DNA of 64,000 nt from Epiperipatus broadwayi. Its lineage: Eukaryota > Onychophora > Udeonychophora > Euonychophora > Peripatidae. The stretch spans positions 3,389,147 to 3,453,146 of the forward strand of contig JAQFVV010006313.1 in the NCBI GenBank assembly GCA_028023455.1, in the 5' to 3' direction. Positions within the stretch are counted from its first letter, which is position 1. Every line of letters starts with the position of its first letter. The position numbers and the translations under genes were made by a program. The notes below the pieces were generated by a model. The model was not told the origin of the DNA. It made no database searches and worked only from the letters and a program-made list of their open reading frames with translations. Shown in pieces: positions 17,180 to 31,434 of the stretch.

Positions 17180-19254
17180 TCATAATGTTAAATCTTGGGG
17201 GGCTATTTGCCCAGAGGTATTAGCTTCAGGTTGGGTATGATATGAGTTTGATGTATTGTCATTATCTGATTTTAGGGATTCATCTTTCCATTTTTTATAG
17301 TTGGGACTGGCATTGCACTGTATGTCATCAGAGGTTGAGGTGGTATCATTTGAATCGATATTTCTGCTATTGTTATTGTTGTGAACAAAGGTGGTGGATT
17401 GTGTGTTTCTGTTGTGGCGCTTTTTCCTTTTGCGTGGTGTGGTGAAGGGTTTAGGGACATGGTCAGGCCCAGACTCTATGAGGCTTGCAGTTTTTTCTTG
17501 CCTAGTTTCAGCATCCGTTTCTTTTTGCTCAAAGTCAGAACAAGTGTCTGTTGAAGAGAAATAAGTTTTGCTTGTCTTGTTTTGACGTGTTTGGTGGAAT
17601 CCTGTGGGTTGGTTTCTTGGCATTGGTTTTGATCTTTTATGTTGTTTTGATGAGAATCATTTGTTGACTGATTATATCTTTTCAGCTTGATAGAAGTCTC
17701 ATGCTCTAAATTTATATCTTGATTATGTTCTATTTCGGGTTTTGTATGTTGCATCTTTTGCTATTCTTGTATATGCTCTTCTTTTGAACCACACTGATGT
17801 GACTGACCCGCAAAGGTACTGCAAGAGGTGCTTTGTCTGGATGGGCAGTTGTGCAGCAAGTGTCCCGTCTTCCTGCATTCGAAACATTGCGATTCTACTC
17901 CCCAGAATGAGATGAAAAGAGGCACTCTTCCAATATGGATTGTGGGGGGGATATCTAATGGCACTATTCATTTTTTTAATGTAATTTGAAAGAGTGCTAT
18001 GTTTTGTGGAACTTCTTCTTGTATTCCAGGGACCCTAAGATATTTAAAAGAAGTGACTTGCCCATAAGGCATTAGAAGGTTTTGTAAGTCAGAAATATTG
18101 AATCCCAAACCACAATTTTTTATCCTGCCACTTATTGAAGTGTCATGGACTATGTTTGGATTGATGGTAATTAGGTATCTGTTATCAAGTATCCTATATT
18201 TGTTTTTAAAAGCTTGTTTTGCCATGATGTTTGTAAACTGGAGGATTATATAACGAGGGTTGGGGTGATATGATACCCTTTGAATCACTTTCCAGAGATC
18301 TTGGGCTTTTAGCAGGTCGAAGAGTTTACTGGTTGGAAAAGGGAATAATCTTAGTAAGTGGTCTGTAGTGGACAGACTGAGTGAGGCTTCATCATTGAAG
18401 ATAGCAAAAGATTTTAGTAATCCTTGTGGCATGGCTTCATTGAATTTGGTAACTGTTTCAGTATAAAGCTGATGATTATTGAGTTGGTCATGAGAACTGT
18501 TTGATGGCTCATGTATAAACATTCCTGTGTCTGATGCCTCAACCAACTCCCCCATCAACTCAATCAATTATTGTGTGGCTTCATTATTGTCTTGCGGATT
18601 ATTTGAATTGTGTTTTATGTTTCCTGTTACTGATTTGTCATTATTGTTTGATTTTACAATGTTTGCATAAGTGTTGGCTGTTATATTATCTTTTTGTGTA
18701 TAATCTGGTTTAGTTATATATCTTTGTGATTGCTTAAATTGTTCATTTGTCATTTTATTGGAATCGTGATTATCATCTTGATGTTTGAAATATCCAATGT
18801 TTTGCTTTATTTCAGAGGAAGAGCTGATGTCTGTAGACTCTTCACTACTAGTGTGATCTGGGTTTTTTGTTTTGTTTTCAGGCACAAGCGTTGATGTGAA
18901 ACTGGGTTCATAATTTTTTCTCTTGTTCGCGGAAAGATTAATTTGCTTGATAGAACTCTTCATGGTATTGTATTCTATAACATTCACATGATTGACATTA
19001 ACTGATCGTGTTGTTCTAATTTAAGTTGCTTTTTGCGTATTTTCGCTGCTGCAGATTTTATGTTTGGCTAAAAAAAAGTTTTGTTTTTCATTTAAAGTTG
19101 ATTTTACAATGTGGTGAGGAGTTAATTCTCCATCAGAAGGGTCTGGTAAAGGGTTTCCTTCTGTTTTAAATGTTTTCTCTTTGGTATGAGGAAACTTATC
19201 CTTGTCGTTTTCCCTTCGTGTTTGTTTGCCAAGTTTTAACGTTTTATCGTTCAA
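17180..19254 (-). pseudogene. LINE A ORF1: RRM-like / CCHC nucleic-acid-binding protein
   Basis: The first Met considered is at 19,254. In-frame stops at 19,021 and 18,568 and near 17,968 interrupt one continuous frame. The N-terminal third is Ser/Asn/Lys rich. A folded part (17,968-18,567) ends with LQNLLMPYGQVTSFKYL, an RRM-like helix-strand pattern typical of LINE ORF1 proteins. A zinc knuckle CFECRKTGHLLHNC (C-x2-C-x4-H-x4-C) lies in 17,761-17,964. A charged tail follows, with a frame change before 17,623 and a basic RKRKKRHNR cluster. In the family ORF1 coats element RNA; here it is broken. Confidence 0.75.
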
Positions 19255-19693
19255 TGCGCTGGTGTTTATTTTAGAAACACAACATTTTGCTTTTGATAAA
19301 TTATCTGATTTGTTTTGCTTTGTTATTGGGAAATTTAAATGTTTATATATTTTTTCCCCTGACTATCCACTATGGATTTTTGAAGTAATTCACCCCCCTC
19401 TTCCATGTTAGTTGTTGAAGGCTTGGAGCCTTGTAGGCCAGCCAAGAACGTTAGGAGATGACGTTATTCAACTCAATCAAGGTGGGATCTAAATCAAGCT
19501 TAATGTGAACGTAAATTTTTTAAAAAACAAATGTAAAAGTGCGGATTAATAAAATTAGTACTTACAGTCTGTTTAAAATCATTTTGAGGCGAATTTCCAG
19601 ATTAAAAGTGAATATTTTATTGTTTCAAAGGTGATATGATTTGAGCAATGACTGGTCCGTTGAGCCGCTAGAGGTCAGTCCCAGAAAGTGATT
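19255..19693 (-). promoter_or_regulatory. LINE A 5' leader
   Basis: About 440 bases between the junction with LINE B and the first ORF1 Met. LINEs usually carry an internal promoter here, but no core promoter motif is obvious. It begins with a GC-richer block containing CTGGGACTGACCTCTAGCGG and further in has CAGACTGTAAGTAC, which looks like a splice donor. Confidence 0.4.
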
Positions 19694-19989
19694 GAATTTT
19701 GTTATAAGGAGATTTGCTTCTATAAAAATTATTTTAAAAGTAGTGAATGGGCATTGTTGGTTGATAAAATACCTGTGCCATTTGAAGGTGTTGCTGTGTC
19801 CCTGGAGCATCCACAAAAGCCTATTTTATTTATATGTAGTGCTGGATCAAAGCGGGATATGCTATAAATTTTTGTTTCTAATAGCCCTAAAATGGATTGT
19901 TGTGTTGTCTGTATCCAATATTTAATTTGCTGCATTCTTTTAATGGAATTTAAACCTCTGACATTTATTGCACTAATATTTATCTTCAT
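19694..19989 (-). pseudogene. LINE B ORF2 start, N-terminal half of APE endonuclease
   Basis: Opens at Met 19,989 with ISAINVRGLNSIKRMQQIKY, then GLLETKIYS with the catalytic Glu, and a GGTGI-like GTGILSTN segment. It ends IEANLLITKF at the insertion point of LINE A. A frame change lies near 19,730. The other half of the domain begins at 13,556. Residue spacing from the Asn of IEAN to the Tyr of VFVYIPPGP on the far side equals that in LINE C (19 positions), which supports a precise interruption. Confidence 0.8.
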
Positions 19990-20089
19990 TTGAATTGTAT
20001 ATTTTTCTATGTAGGGAATATTATTTATATATATTTTTTCCTATTAGAGTGTTGGAATTTTATCTCCTACCTGCAAGCTAAACGTTTTT

Positions 20090-21556
20090 TCATTGCGTTT
20101 TTTTTTTGCTGCTGGAAGACTCACTATTTGCCTGTTTATCTATTGCAGGCTCTTTGTTTTCGTTTTTCGCAGTCATTTCTTCCAGCAAGAGTGATTCTAT
20201 TTCCATACAGTCATCTAATGATTGGTCTGCCATGTCTGCTTGTGTAAGTTCTTGCTCATTTGTTTTAATTTTTTTGCTTTCTCTCGTTTTTTTTTGTTTT
20301 GGGCTGCTTTCTTTTAATTTCTGGTGGTGTGCTTCCAACATTTGAAAAAAAACTCTGTAATGTTGTCCATGATTTCTGTTGTGGTTTTATTTATTATTGT
20401 GTGTTCTGTTTGATTTTTATTTTCTTTTGGGATTTCTTTCGCTTCTTTTTGCATGCATTCATTTTTCGCTTTTGTTACTTTAAAATTTGCAGTTTCTGTT
20501 GGGAGGTTAATTTTTCTATTTCATCCTCAGTGTTTGTTTTTCTTGGAGCAATTAAGGATGTGCTTGTTTGGCTATCTATTGTGTCATTATTAATTTTTTT
20601 ATCTACCAATTTGATCACTTTAATTGCTGGGTAATCAGTGTTCTCTGGCTGTTTGCTTGTTTTAGTGTATTCAGTATTTTGTTCTAAGCTTTTGGGGAGA
20701 GTTTTATTTTTACTTGTTTGTATTTGTTCGTTACATTGAGTTGCTTTGTGACCTCTTCTGCTACATGCAAAACACCGTGGTTTTAGACCTCTGATGTATA
20801 GATATAGCGTGGCTTCTTGGTCTGTTATATGTGTGGGAATGCTTTCTGGGTCAATTTCCTTATATAGATTAATTTTATATTCAAAACTATTTGTTAGTAT
20901 CGGAATTGATGTCTCCTTAAGATATAACTGTTGAAAAAATTTTACTGTTCCAAACAGATTCATCAATCTCTGGAAGTCATCAATGTTATACCCAAAGTAG
21001 GTATTTTTTAAGATTCCAGAAATATCTCTGTATTTATTCTTGTCTACTTGTATTATCGCATAGTTTCCGAGTGTCTTAATTTGATTTATGAAAATTTCTT
21101 TTTGTGTGCTTTCATAAAATTGGTCTGCAACATATCTATTGTTATGGTGTTCACCTATACATTGCACTGATTCCAGTAAGTTTGTTTTTCTAGTGCTTCA
21201 ATTTGTTGTGGTTTGGGAAAACTAAAGAGTGATCATTGATTGTCGGTGATGGCTATTACTGTTGAATTTTCAGTGAAAAATCTTTTGAAAGTAGCGAAGA
21301 GCATTCTTGGAATGGTATTGTTGAACTTCTCTCTAATTTGCTCCAGCATTTCGTCTGTCCATTGAGTGGGTGGAGGGGGTTCATTTACCTCTTGTTCAAT
21401 TAAATCCAAGCTTATTAAATCATTCGCTGTTGTTTTTCTAAATCTGGGATTTTTTCCTGGGTTAACGTTATCAGCTCTTTTTGCTATTGAGGTGTATGTC
21501 TGACTTGTGCCCTGCACTGGATTAGCCTCATGATTGAGTGACTGTGAGGTCGCCAT
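20090..21556 (-). pseudogene. LINE B ORF1: CCHC nucleic-acid-binding protein
   Basis: Starts MATSQSLNHEANPVQ at 21,556, matching the start of LINE C ORF1. The first piece (21,233-21,556) stops after AITDNQ, where LINE C reads on. The second piece (20,475-21,167) carries an RRM-like stretch (FQRLMNLFGTVKFFQQLYL) and a zinc knuckle CFACSRRGHKATQC. The C-terminal acidic/basic tail is in 20,090-20,341 in another frame. At least two breaks. It has the role of a LINE RNA-binding protein and is not functional as it stands. Confidence 0.75.
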
Positions 21557-22155
<599 letters not shown>

Positions 22156-22503
22156 GTTTCAAAGCAAAACTTGATTGAGTCTAAAAAGTTACAGAGTCAC
22201 ATCTAGTAATATATTGATTTGTCACAAATGAAAAAGAAATTACAACTTTCAGTATATAAGACTTTATCTCTTCTGCATACCCTTTTTTCTTCTTCTTGTT
22301 TCTAAATTTGGTCTTCTATTTAGTTCAGTTTATGCTTGCATCTTTTTTAAAGTTGGAAAAATTGCTGATGTTGAAAATGTCATCATCTATCTTATTGGCC
22401 TTTATGTTTCATAGAATGGATCTTTGTTTCAAGTTTGACCATGTGGCTGCAAACACATCTTGTTGAGATAGGATGCTGTCTCTTTTTCTGAACAGTTCTA
22501 GTT

Positions 22504-25328
22504 TTATTGAATATATTGCTGGGTGGCATCAAGGGTTATTGGCAAGTGCAAAGGTGCATCTGGTACACCAATAAGCATAAAGGCTGTACATTGCTGCATG
22601 AATAGCAGGGCTGTTCTATTTATTATTTCATCAATTGAAATGATAGCCTTTCTGTATGTGGTAAACATTGTGTGATGTATTGTTTCTAGGGCACTGCAGG
22701 AATGAAGAAAATGATATTGGGTCTCTTCTTCTCTAAGACATAGCCCACCCACGGGGTCTATATTTGTATAGAATCTATGAAATCTAAGGAAATAAGTTGT
22801 GGGTAGAGCATTGAGATTAAGCTTAAGTAGAAAATCAAATAATTTTGGTTCTAATCACCATTTTCTAAATTTTTTCAGTAGTTGCCTTTTGTCTATTCCA
22901 AGAACTGATGGATGTAGATTAGGTGTCTGGTTTGGATATAGTATATTATAAATGTCCCAGTATGTATACTTGTTGTCATTATTGAGTGATATTTTGTTGT
23001 ATATTGGCTTGAATTCTTCAATCAGTGTGGATAGATATCCATATTAAGGGGGTGGTCTTGGGTATTATACTGATTACACACTCTAGGTCCAAATATCTTT
23101 TTATGGTTGCTGTTATTAGATTTACTGATTTCTGTGTGTAAAAAACATTGATTGTATGGAGTCCAAGTCCATTGCTATGTGGTGGTCTGCTCAGATTTTT
23201 TAAAGAGATTGCCACTATCTTTCTCTTCCATATTTGTTTGTTACAGATTGACGAGATTTTAGATATGAATGTTTTGTTAAATTTTATTATAGGTGTGTAG
23301 TATGTATTTTTTGTAATTATAAGTTGATTAAACAGTGCTACATTTGCGTATATTGACAGGTATGACTTTTCAAGTGAGGCTGTGATTTTGTCAGCATCTT
23401 TTTTTTAATATATTTTAAATTTTTTGCCTCATTCCATTGGTTCCAAGGAAGAATGGGAAACCAAGGAAAGCAGATGGTTTACCATTAAACATCTCTGTAC
23501 AGTGCTTGCCTGTGTATATTGACCATGCACCAGTTTTATTTGTGTTAATTTTTAAATTAAAATTTGAGGTATAATTCTTGATTATCTCTTGTAATATGGG
23601 GAGGTTCTTTTTACAGGGGAGGAAAACAGTTACATCATCCATATAGGCTATGCATGATATATTTAAAGCAGTGATTGGAATTTGAATGCCTTTTATTTTT
23701 TTCTGTATCTCTATTAATAGGGGATTTATATATATTGTAAAGAGCAAGGCACTTAGGGGGGATCCTTGTGGGATGGATTGACTCGGTCTGAAGGCTGGTG
23801 ATATTTTTCCATTCAATGTGATGTGAATTTCATGGCTGAGTAGCAGATTGGCTATTATATATAGTAGGGATGGAGGTGTTGTTGTTTTTTTCAGCACGTC
23901 TAATAATTTGGCTATAGGCACTGAGTCAAAAGCTGCCTCAATGTCTAGTTGAACTATAATTGGTGCATATTTCTTTCTTTTTTTTACTACTTTGATAGTT
24001 GTTTTGTACATTAAGGCACCCTGGCCAATGGATGATCTTTTTTGGCATATTGTGCTGATGATAACACAGGGAGTATGTGTTGTTCTATTTTTTCCTTTAT
24101 CTTTCAAGAATTTTTATTCCTAAAGGTCCCATGGAAATTGGTCATAGATTAGATAAATATGATATTGCTGTTGTTTTTTGTTAAATGGAACCATTGCAAT
24201 TGGGTATAGACTTTGTATGTTGTAAATTTTTTGGGATATGTAATTGGCTAGATTGCACAGGTATATTGCTGTGAAGTGACTAAGATGTTTGAACACAAAT
24301 TTGGGAATTCCTTGTGGTCCTGGGTGACATGTGTTTGTTATTGTTGCAAGTTGAAATACAATGTCAGTTGTTGTTATTGGTGTGTCTGTTTCAGGGTCTC
24401 CAAATATGTTTTTATTTGGTATGTACACTCTCTGTTTTTGCAGTTTTTTTTAAAGTGTTGATATATTGGGTTTATCATGTTATGTCCAGCTGTTTTAGAG
24501 CCATCTATTTCAAGTGCCATAGGCACTCTGACTGTGGATGGGTATCCCAATGCCCACCGTATGTATGCTCTGGTCCAAGTATGTTGTTGTGTAAGGCATA
24601 TTTTTTTTCTTTTTTATTGCTACATATTGCTTTAATGTGTTGCATGTATTGTTGTACATTTCTGTAAGTTTTTTAATTTGTGTTTGATTATCTGTAGTTG
24701 GTCTGGAAATGGTTATTCTTTTATGTAATTCATCTGCCAAAGCTAATAATGTGATGGAGGGTGTTGAATTGCAAGTAATATGATTGATGTTGAAAGAAAG
24801 TATATTGGTGAATGCTATATACTTTTGTACTGGATCGAGTGACATTTTTTGAAGTTTTTGGAGCATTGTATATGTTTCTGAATATAGGAATTCAGTTGTT
24901 TGTGCTGGAAGGAGTATTCACATAGTCATTTGAAGGGCTATTGTTGTATTCTGTATTTTTGTTAGGTTGAGGGTGATGAACTGGGCAGCATGATCTGAGA
25001 TTATAGATGGACAGAGTTCAAGATTAAAATAATGATGTAACATTGGTGAGTAGAAACACAAATCAATAAGTGACTTATATCTACTATTATTAAAAGATAT
25101 TGAGTTTAATGGGAGAAAACCTTCAGCACTCATAAGTGGGATTGTTATTTGATGGATCCATTTGGTGACAAAAGTTTGGTAGGTCATGTTGAAATCTCCC
25201 AGGAGTATTATGGGATTTGGTGTTGCTGTAAGCATTTAATTTATTGTTGCTATTATTCTGGAGATGATGACAGGGCCTGGTGGTGTATATATATAGAGCG
25301 TATATATATATATATATATATATATTTG

Positions 25329-25378
<50 letters not shown>

Positions 25379-25723
25379 CAAATACTAGGTTAAGTGTGAT
25401 ATTTTTATAATGGAGTGTTAATATGATAAGATTAGAGTCAATATATATATATATATATATATAATTTTAAAAAAATTGAAAGGGCAGTTGTGGGATATAA
25501 TTATGCCTGTGCCACCTGATGGTGATGATGATTGCCTTGAGCAGGCACAAAAACCTTGGCTGACTAAATATTTTGATGGATCAATTTGAGAGCTGCTGTA
25601 TAATTTTGTTTCCAATAGCCCCAGTATGTATGGTTGTGTTGTATGTAACCATTTTTTGAAATCACAATGTTTTTTGGTGGCATTTAAGCCTATAATGTTG
25701 GGAGATCCAATTTTTATTTTCAT
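22504..25723 (-). pseudogene. LINE C ORF2: APE endonuclease, reverse transcriptase, finger
   Basis: The endonuclease starts at Met 25,723 (IGLNATKKH, then GLLETKLYS with the catalytic Glu). It is interrupted by (TA)n that reads as Ile-Tyr repeats, then resumes with IILLGDFNMTYQTF, LIDLCFYSP and ISDHAAQF (24,918-25,235). Linker 24,120-24,866. RT 23,415-24,107 with LDIEAAFDSV, QGSPLSALLF and AYMDDVTVF. Post-RT NGLGLHTI at 23,018-23,215. The finger piece at 22,504-22,752 keeps CLREEETQYHFLHSC. At least six breaks. Catalytic motifs are still readable, which makes it a useful comparison for LINE B. Confidence 0.8.
25298..25462 (+). repeat. (TA)n tracts inside the LINE C endonuclease
   Basis: Two to three (TA)n blocks at about 25,298-25,378 and 25,441-25,462, separated by sequence that still codes for the endonuclease (residues [14 protein letters not shown] in the minus frame). 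They replace or extend Ile-Tyr codons. Confidence 0.85.
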
Positions 25724-25893
25724 GTTTTTACAATAAATTTTTAACTCTATACAGGCAATTTGTGATGAAACTGAACAGGTGTCCATTTGCTGTTGCCTTA
25801 CATCCATTTCTATTTCATCATTTTCTAAGTTGTATATGTCTGATGAGTTGTGCTTTTGGTCTGTTTTTTTTTGCCTTTTTGGATTTAAGATTT

Positions 25894-27263
25894 TTAGGTG
25901 GTGCACCTGGCTTTCTTTTTCCCTCTGGTGTATTCTCTTGAATAGGTGGAAGAGGGGCTTCTATTGCATCCATTATGTTTGATGCAGTTTTGTTTATAAT
26001 TATAGTTTTTTTTTATTATTGGTATCTTTATATTATCTGGATTTATATTTTCATTATATAGCTGTGTGTGTTTATTTTGTGTTTGTTGATTTTTACTTGG
26101 TACACCTTTTGTTTTATTGAGATCCTGATCCTGTGATGTAATTGCTGTATTTTGTGTTGTGTGAGTTATTTTCGTTTGAATCTTGGATGTCTGTGTTAGT
26201 TTTTGTGCTATTATTTCTTTGGTTGGTCTTTGGGATAGGCAATTCTGCTCCATCATCATTTTTGTTTGTGGGTGATTGAACCTGTTTTTTTCTGGTTTCT
26301 ATTATTGGGTCGCCAATGGATGTAGTGTTAATATAAATTTTATTTCCATCATCACTGGGTTGTTCTGGGGAGAGGATTTTAGTTTGTTCACAGTGATTGC
26401 TTTTTGTGTAATCACACTGAGTTACTAGGTGTCCTCTCTCTCCACTGCCAAAACAATGTGGCTTTACACCTCTTATGTTAAGAGAGGGTGTCACTTCTTG
26501 ATCTGTAATCTGTGTTGGAATCATTGAGGCATCTACATTTTTATGTAGTTTTATTTTAAATTCAAAACGATTACTACATATGGGTATAGGTGTGTCTTTT
26601 AAATATATAGGCTGTAGGGCAATTACTTTTCCAAATGGGTTTATCATTTTTTTTAAAATCTTCTGTGTTGTATTTAAGATAAGTATTTTTAAGCACTCCA
26701 GTAATTATATTTTTCCAGTTTTCATCTATAATTATGAGTGCGTAATTATCAAGTGCTAAAATAGTGGATTGAAAACATTCTTTTTGCTGCTGACTATAAA
26801 AATCAATGGTTATATATCGAGAATTTGAATAGTCTGTGATACAAGAGATTGTTTTCCATAGTGCATATTGCGTGATTGCTTCATATAATAAAGCTTTTGG
26901 GAAACGATATAATGAGCATTGATTATCGGTTACTGCGAGTACTAATGATGTTGATGAAAAAAATCTGTGAAATGTTTCAAATAATGTACAAGGCACTGTA
27001 TTACTGAAATGGTCCGTCACATTTTCAAATGTTTCTTTTGTCCATATTGCGACTAGGGGTTGATTTTCCTCTCGAGTGTTTAGATCAAGATTTTTTATAT
27101 CATTTGTGTTTGTTCTACCGAAACACGGTATTTGGGTTGGTGCTGTAGTATTGCTATTACTTTTAAGTACTTTTGCATATAAAATAGGCAATGTTGAAAC
27201 TAATGATGTTATTAATTTTGTATTGGTGCTTAATTTGCTCACGCTTTACTGGACAGTAGCCAT
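25894..27263 (-). pseudogene. LINE C ORF1: CCHC-type protein, decayed
   Basis: The homologous Met lies at 27,263 (MATVQ), with an in-frame stop as codon 6 (27,246-27,248). The frame continues 26,574-27,242 with TDNQCSLYRFPKALLYEA and an RRM-like segment, shifts near 26,620, and goes on in 26,114-26,647. There the zinc knuckle reads CFGSGERGHLVTQC, so the second Cys has become Ser. The C-terminal Lys/Asn-rich tail is at 25,894-26,259. Early stop, frameshift and lost ligand show inactivity. Confidence 0.75.
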
Positions 27264-27475
27264 GATTTATTCTGCCTCAAGTCAGTATTTTTTTAAAAAA
27301 AGATATGAAAACACACCGATATTTTTCAAAAAACACTATTAATCTATTATATGATTCTATTTTTCCTGTATTATGTTTGTTTTGCGAATAACAAGTTGGA
27401 ACAAAAGAAAAAAATAAATACTTACATCGGAGAACTTAAGGATTGCTTCTTACCTCAGCAGAGATTTGCTGCGGG
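27264..27475 (-). promoter_or_regulatory. LINE C 5' leader
   Basis: About 210 bases upstream of the ORF1 Met. It begins CCCGCAGCAAATCTCTGC, then GAGGTAAGAAGC and ATGTAAGTAT, two splice-donor-like motifs. No clear promoter element. Confidence 0.35.
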
Positions 27476-29345
<1,870 letters not shown>

Positions 29346-30248
29346 ATATCAAATAAAACTATTAATAAATGAAGAAGCAGAGAAATCTCAACTCATTCTA
29401 GCATAAGTAGAAGAATCTTGATATTGTCAACATATGCTATGAAGATCATATTTAAATTTATTTCTTCTACCAAGATCCAATATAACTACATTTTTTTTTC
29501 ATCTTGTAAAGATCTTTTAAGCATCTCATTACTTTAATCAGATAAAACATTATTTAATTCTTATAATTTAAAATGATTTTTAAACGTCTATGCCACTTAA
29601 GATTCATCTTTAAATGTAAAATTTTAATATTAAAATAAATTTAATAATATGGTCTGATAAACTAAATCGGTCTATTTCAGTACAATATGATCTCCTAATT
29701 TTTTTGATTTTTTTAGACCTATTGAATGTTGAATGACATCTTAGTTAATAAAATAAATAGCACATACTCTTCCCCTAAGCTAAAGTTTTATCATAATTAT
29801 AACAATAACAACATTATTACTACTTAAATAAAATACAACATGATCTCTTAATTTTAAAATAAGATAAATAATAATATAGGATTACACTCAGTTATTAAGA
29901 ATGAGTAAGAGATTTTGTAACCATCTTTAACATCCTAGAATAAATCTACTTAAATAACTAGGTTCTTTTAAAATTAAATCTTATAAAATAATAAATGTAA
30001 TCTTGAAATATGAAAATAACTTTAGAATTAATCTGCACAATGATTTAAAATAAGTAAATCAATTAAGTGAATATGTCTTTTTTAGATATAATACTAATAC
30101 TTAAGTAATTTCAATAAAGTGATTTTTATTAATTTAAATGTCATGTACTCTTTTAACAAATATATTTAAAATAATTGTATAATATTTATTAAGCTATATT
30201 ATTATACAGGTATAAAATGTGATAACCAGAACAGAAAAAAAAAAAAAA
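29346..30248. other. AT-rich DNA, no gene seen
   Basis: A/T-rich sequence with no supported frame or repeat, ending in a run of A at 30,233-30,248 next to the PLE palindrome. Confidence 0.4.
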
Positions 30249-30498
30249 CTTAACACGAATATTATTTTGCCAAGCACTGTTGGTACCTTGTATCAGCCTG
30301 GTGGCTATATATTGGAACTGAATGGTTAATCTTCCAGTACATGCTTAGTGGAACACTAGTGTGTATGCTGATTGATATTGTTATTTGACTTAGCAATAAA
30401 CCAAGTGTCTTTCAACTTCCTCTTTCTATCGTCCTATTCATTACAAGCAGTGCTGAAATTTTGAGAATAAAACTCATGTCCACAAATATTTTCATGAT

Positions 30499-30852
30499 TT
30501 GAAAAAAACAGAATTAACTCACCTATATCATATCTGTCCATTCCTCAACCCACTCAGATCCTTCATTAGTAAAAGAGTGTCTCTTGACTATAAAGACACT
30601 CTCTCCATCCAAAACGCCATCAAGACCAGCATTTACTCAATTATCAGAATTTCCTTATTTCTCTCCTTTGCAGTCTGGCTTACCAGGTGTAAATATATAT
30701 TTGGTCAAGCAAACTCCAATGTTACTGAAACTTTCATAGGACTATTGAAGAGTATATGTATCAGATATCACTTACTAACCCCTGATTGGCTACACAAGGA
30801 ATTGTGGCCCAGAGTTGATTTTGCATGTATGCAACCAGCACCTCAACTATAG
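30499..30852 (+). pseudogene. LINE F ORF2 C-terminal fragment
   Basis: A plus-strand frame. Its element-derived part begins near 30,520: LTHLYHICPFLNPLR is the His/Cys end of the finger, and SFAVWLTRCKYIF is the family signature also seen in LINEs A and E. It ends at a stop after PAPQL. No catalytic part remains. It shows that this LINE family also inserts on the other strand and outside TTA tracts. Confidence 0.75.
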
Positions 30853-30966
30853 TTTGCACTCCTGTTAGCTTCGCATCCCGGTTTTAAATCAGAACTTTAA
30901 TCATTTCAAACCTTAGAATTTTTTTCAAATGTCTCAATAAATCTTCTTTATTTTAGAAAAAAAAAA
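30520..30966 (+). mobile_element. LINE copy F, short 5'-truncated insertion in PLE arm
   Basis: About 447 bases, plus strand, ending in AATAAATCTTCTTTATTTTAG and a run of about 10 A. The other arm of the palindrome preserves the uninterrupted site (…ACAAGTTAATT…). The left side of the insertion ends AATTAACT and the right side resumes CTTGTGAACC, so at most two bases overlap. It belongs to the same superfamily as LINEs A-E but has a poly(A) tail, not (TAA)n. Confidence 0.8.
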
Positions 30967-31396
30967 CTTGTGAACCAATTTTAGATTTTTCATATTGAAA
31001 AACATGCTACTGCAATTGTGTTAATACACTAGCCTTCATTTCACTGTAATAAATAGCATTACAACCAATTTTTCTGCTGGCAATTGAATAAATCACTTCA
31101 TACTCATTCATTTCTTCTACACTATTTTCTGAATTATTTATTAGTCTATTTATACACAAAGGTGATCAGAATCCTATATTATAAACTTTATTAATTATTA
31201 TTTTTGACTCCATACTTACAGATGGCACATAAGCGAATGGAATCCACTTTTTGTCTATTTATTTTTTTACATCCTCTTTATGCTTAAACTTCACTTTATC
31301 ATAAAATAACCTCAATTGCCTGTGTAATATAGTTTTCTTGTATCCCACACTTATTAAGTCATCAATATATATCTCAAAATTCTTTTTTCTATCTGT

Positions 31397-31434
31397 CTCA
31401 AATTTATAAAGAGGCAAATTTTGATACAAAAACA
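31397..31434. other. centre of the PLE palindrome
   Basis: About 38 bases of spacer between two outward-facing PLE arms. Both arms begin at the same PLE position, just upstream of YIDD. Confidence 0.6.

Larger units (their letters stand above)
13557..19693 (-). mobile_element. LINE copy A, near full length, nested in LINE B
   Basis: A minus-strand two-ORF LINE of about 6.1 kb. The 3' end is at about 13,557 (AATAAAATTATCTTGAAAG) and has no TAA tail. The 5' end is at about 19,693, with a 5' leader of about 440 bases before ORF1. It lies in the endonuclease region of LINE B: removing it rejoins B with the residue spacing seen in LINE C. Clear target-site duplications were not found. ORF1 and ORF2 are both present from end to end but broken by several stops and frameshifts. 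It is the least decayed LINE in the window and must be younger than B. Confidence 0.85.
30249..31396 (-). mobile_element. Penelope-like element, left arm of inverted pair
   Basis: A minus-strand PLE fragment starting just upstream of the RT YIDD motif (near 31,370) and running to the 3' end at 30,249. It is an inverted copy of 31,435-32,128, about 85-90% similar by eye. It is interrupted at 30,520-30,966 by a short LINE. The GIY-YIG part has decayed (VIYSIASRKIGC-like). Stops throughout. Confidence 0.8.
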
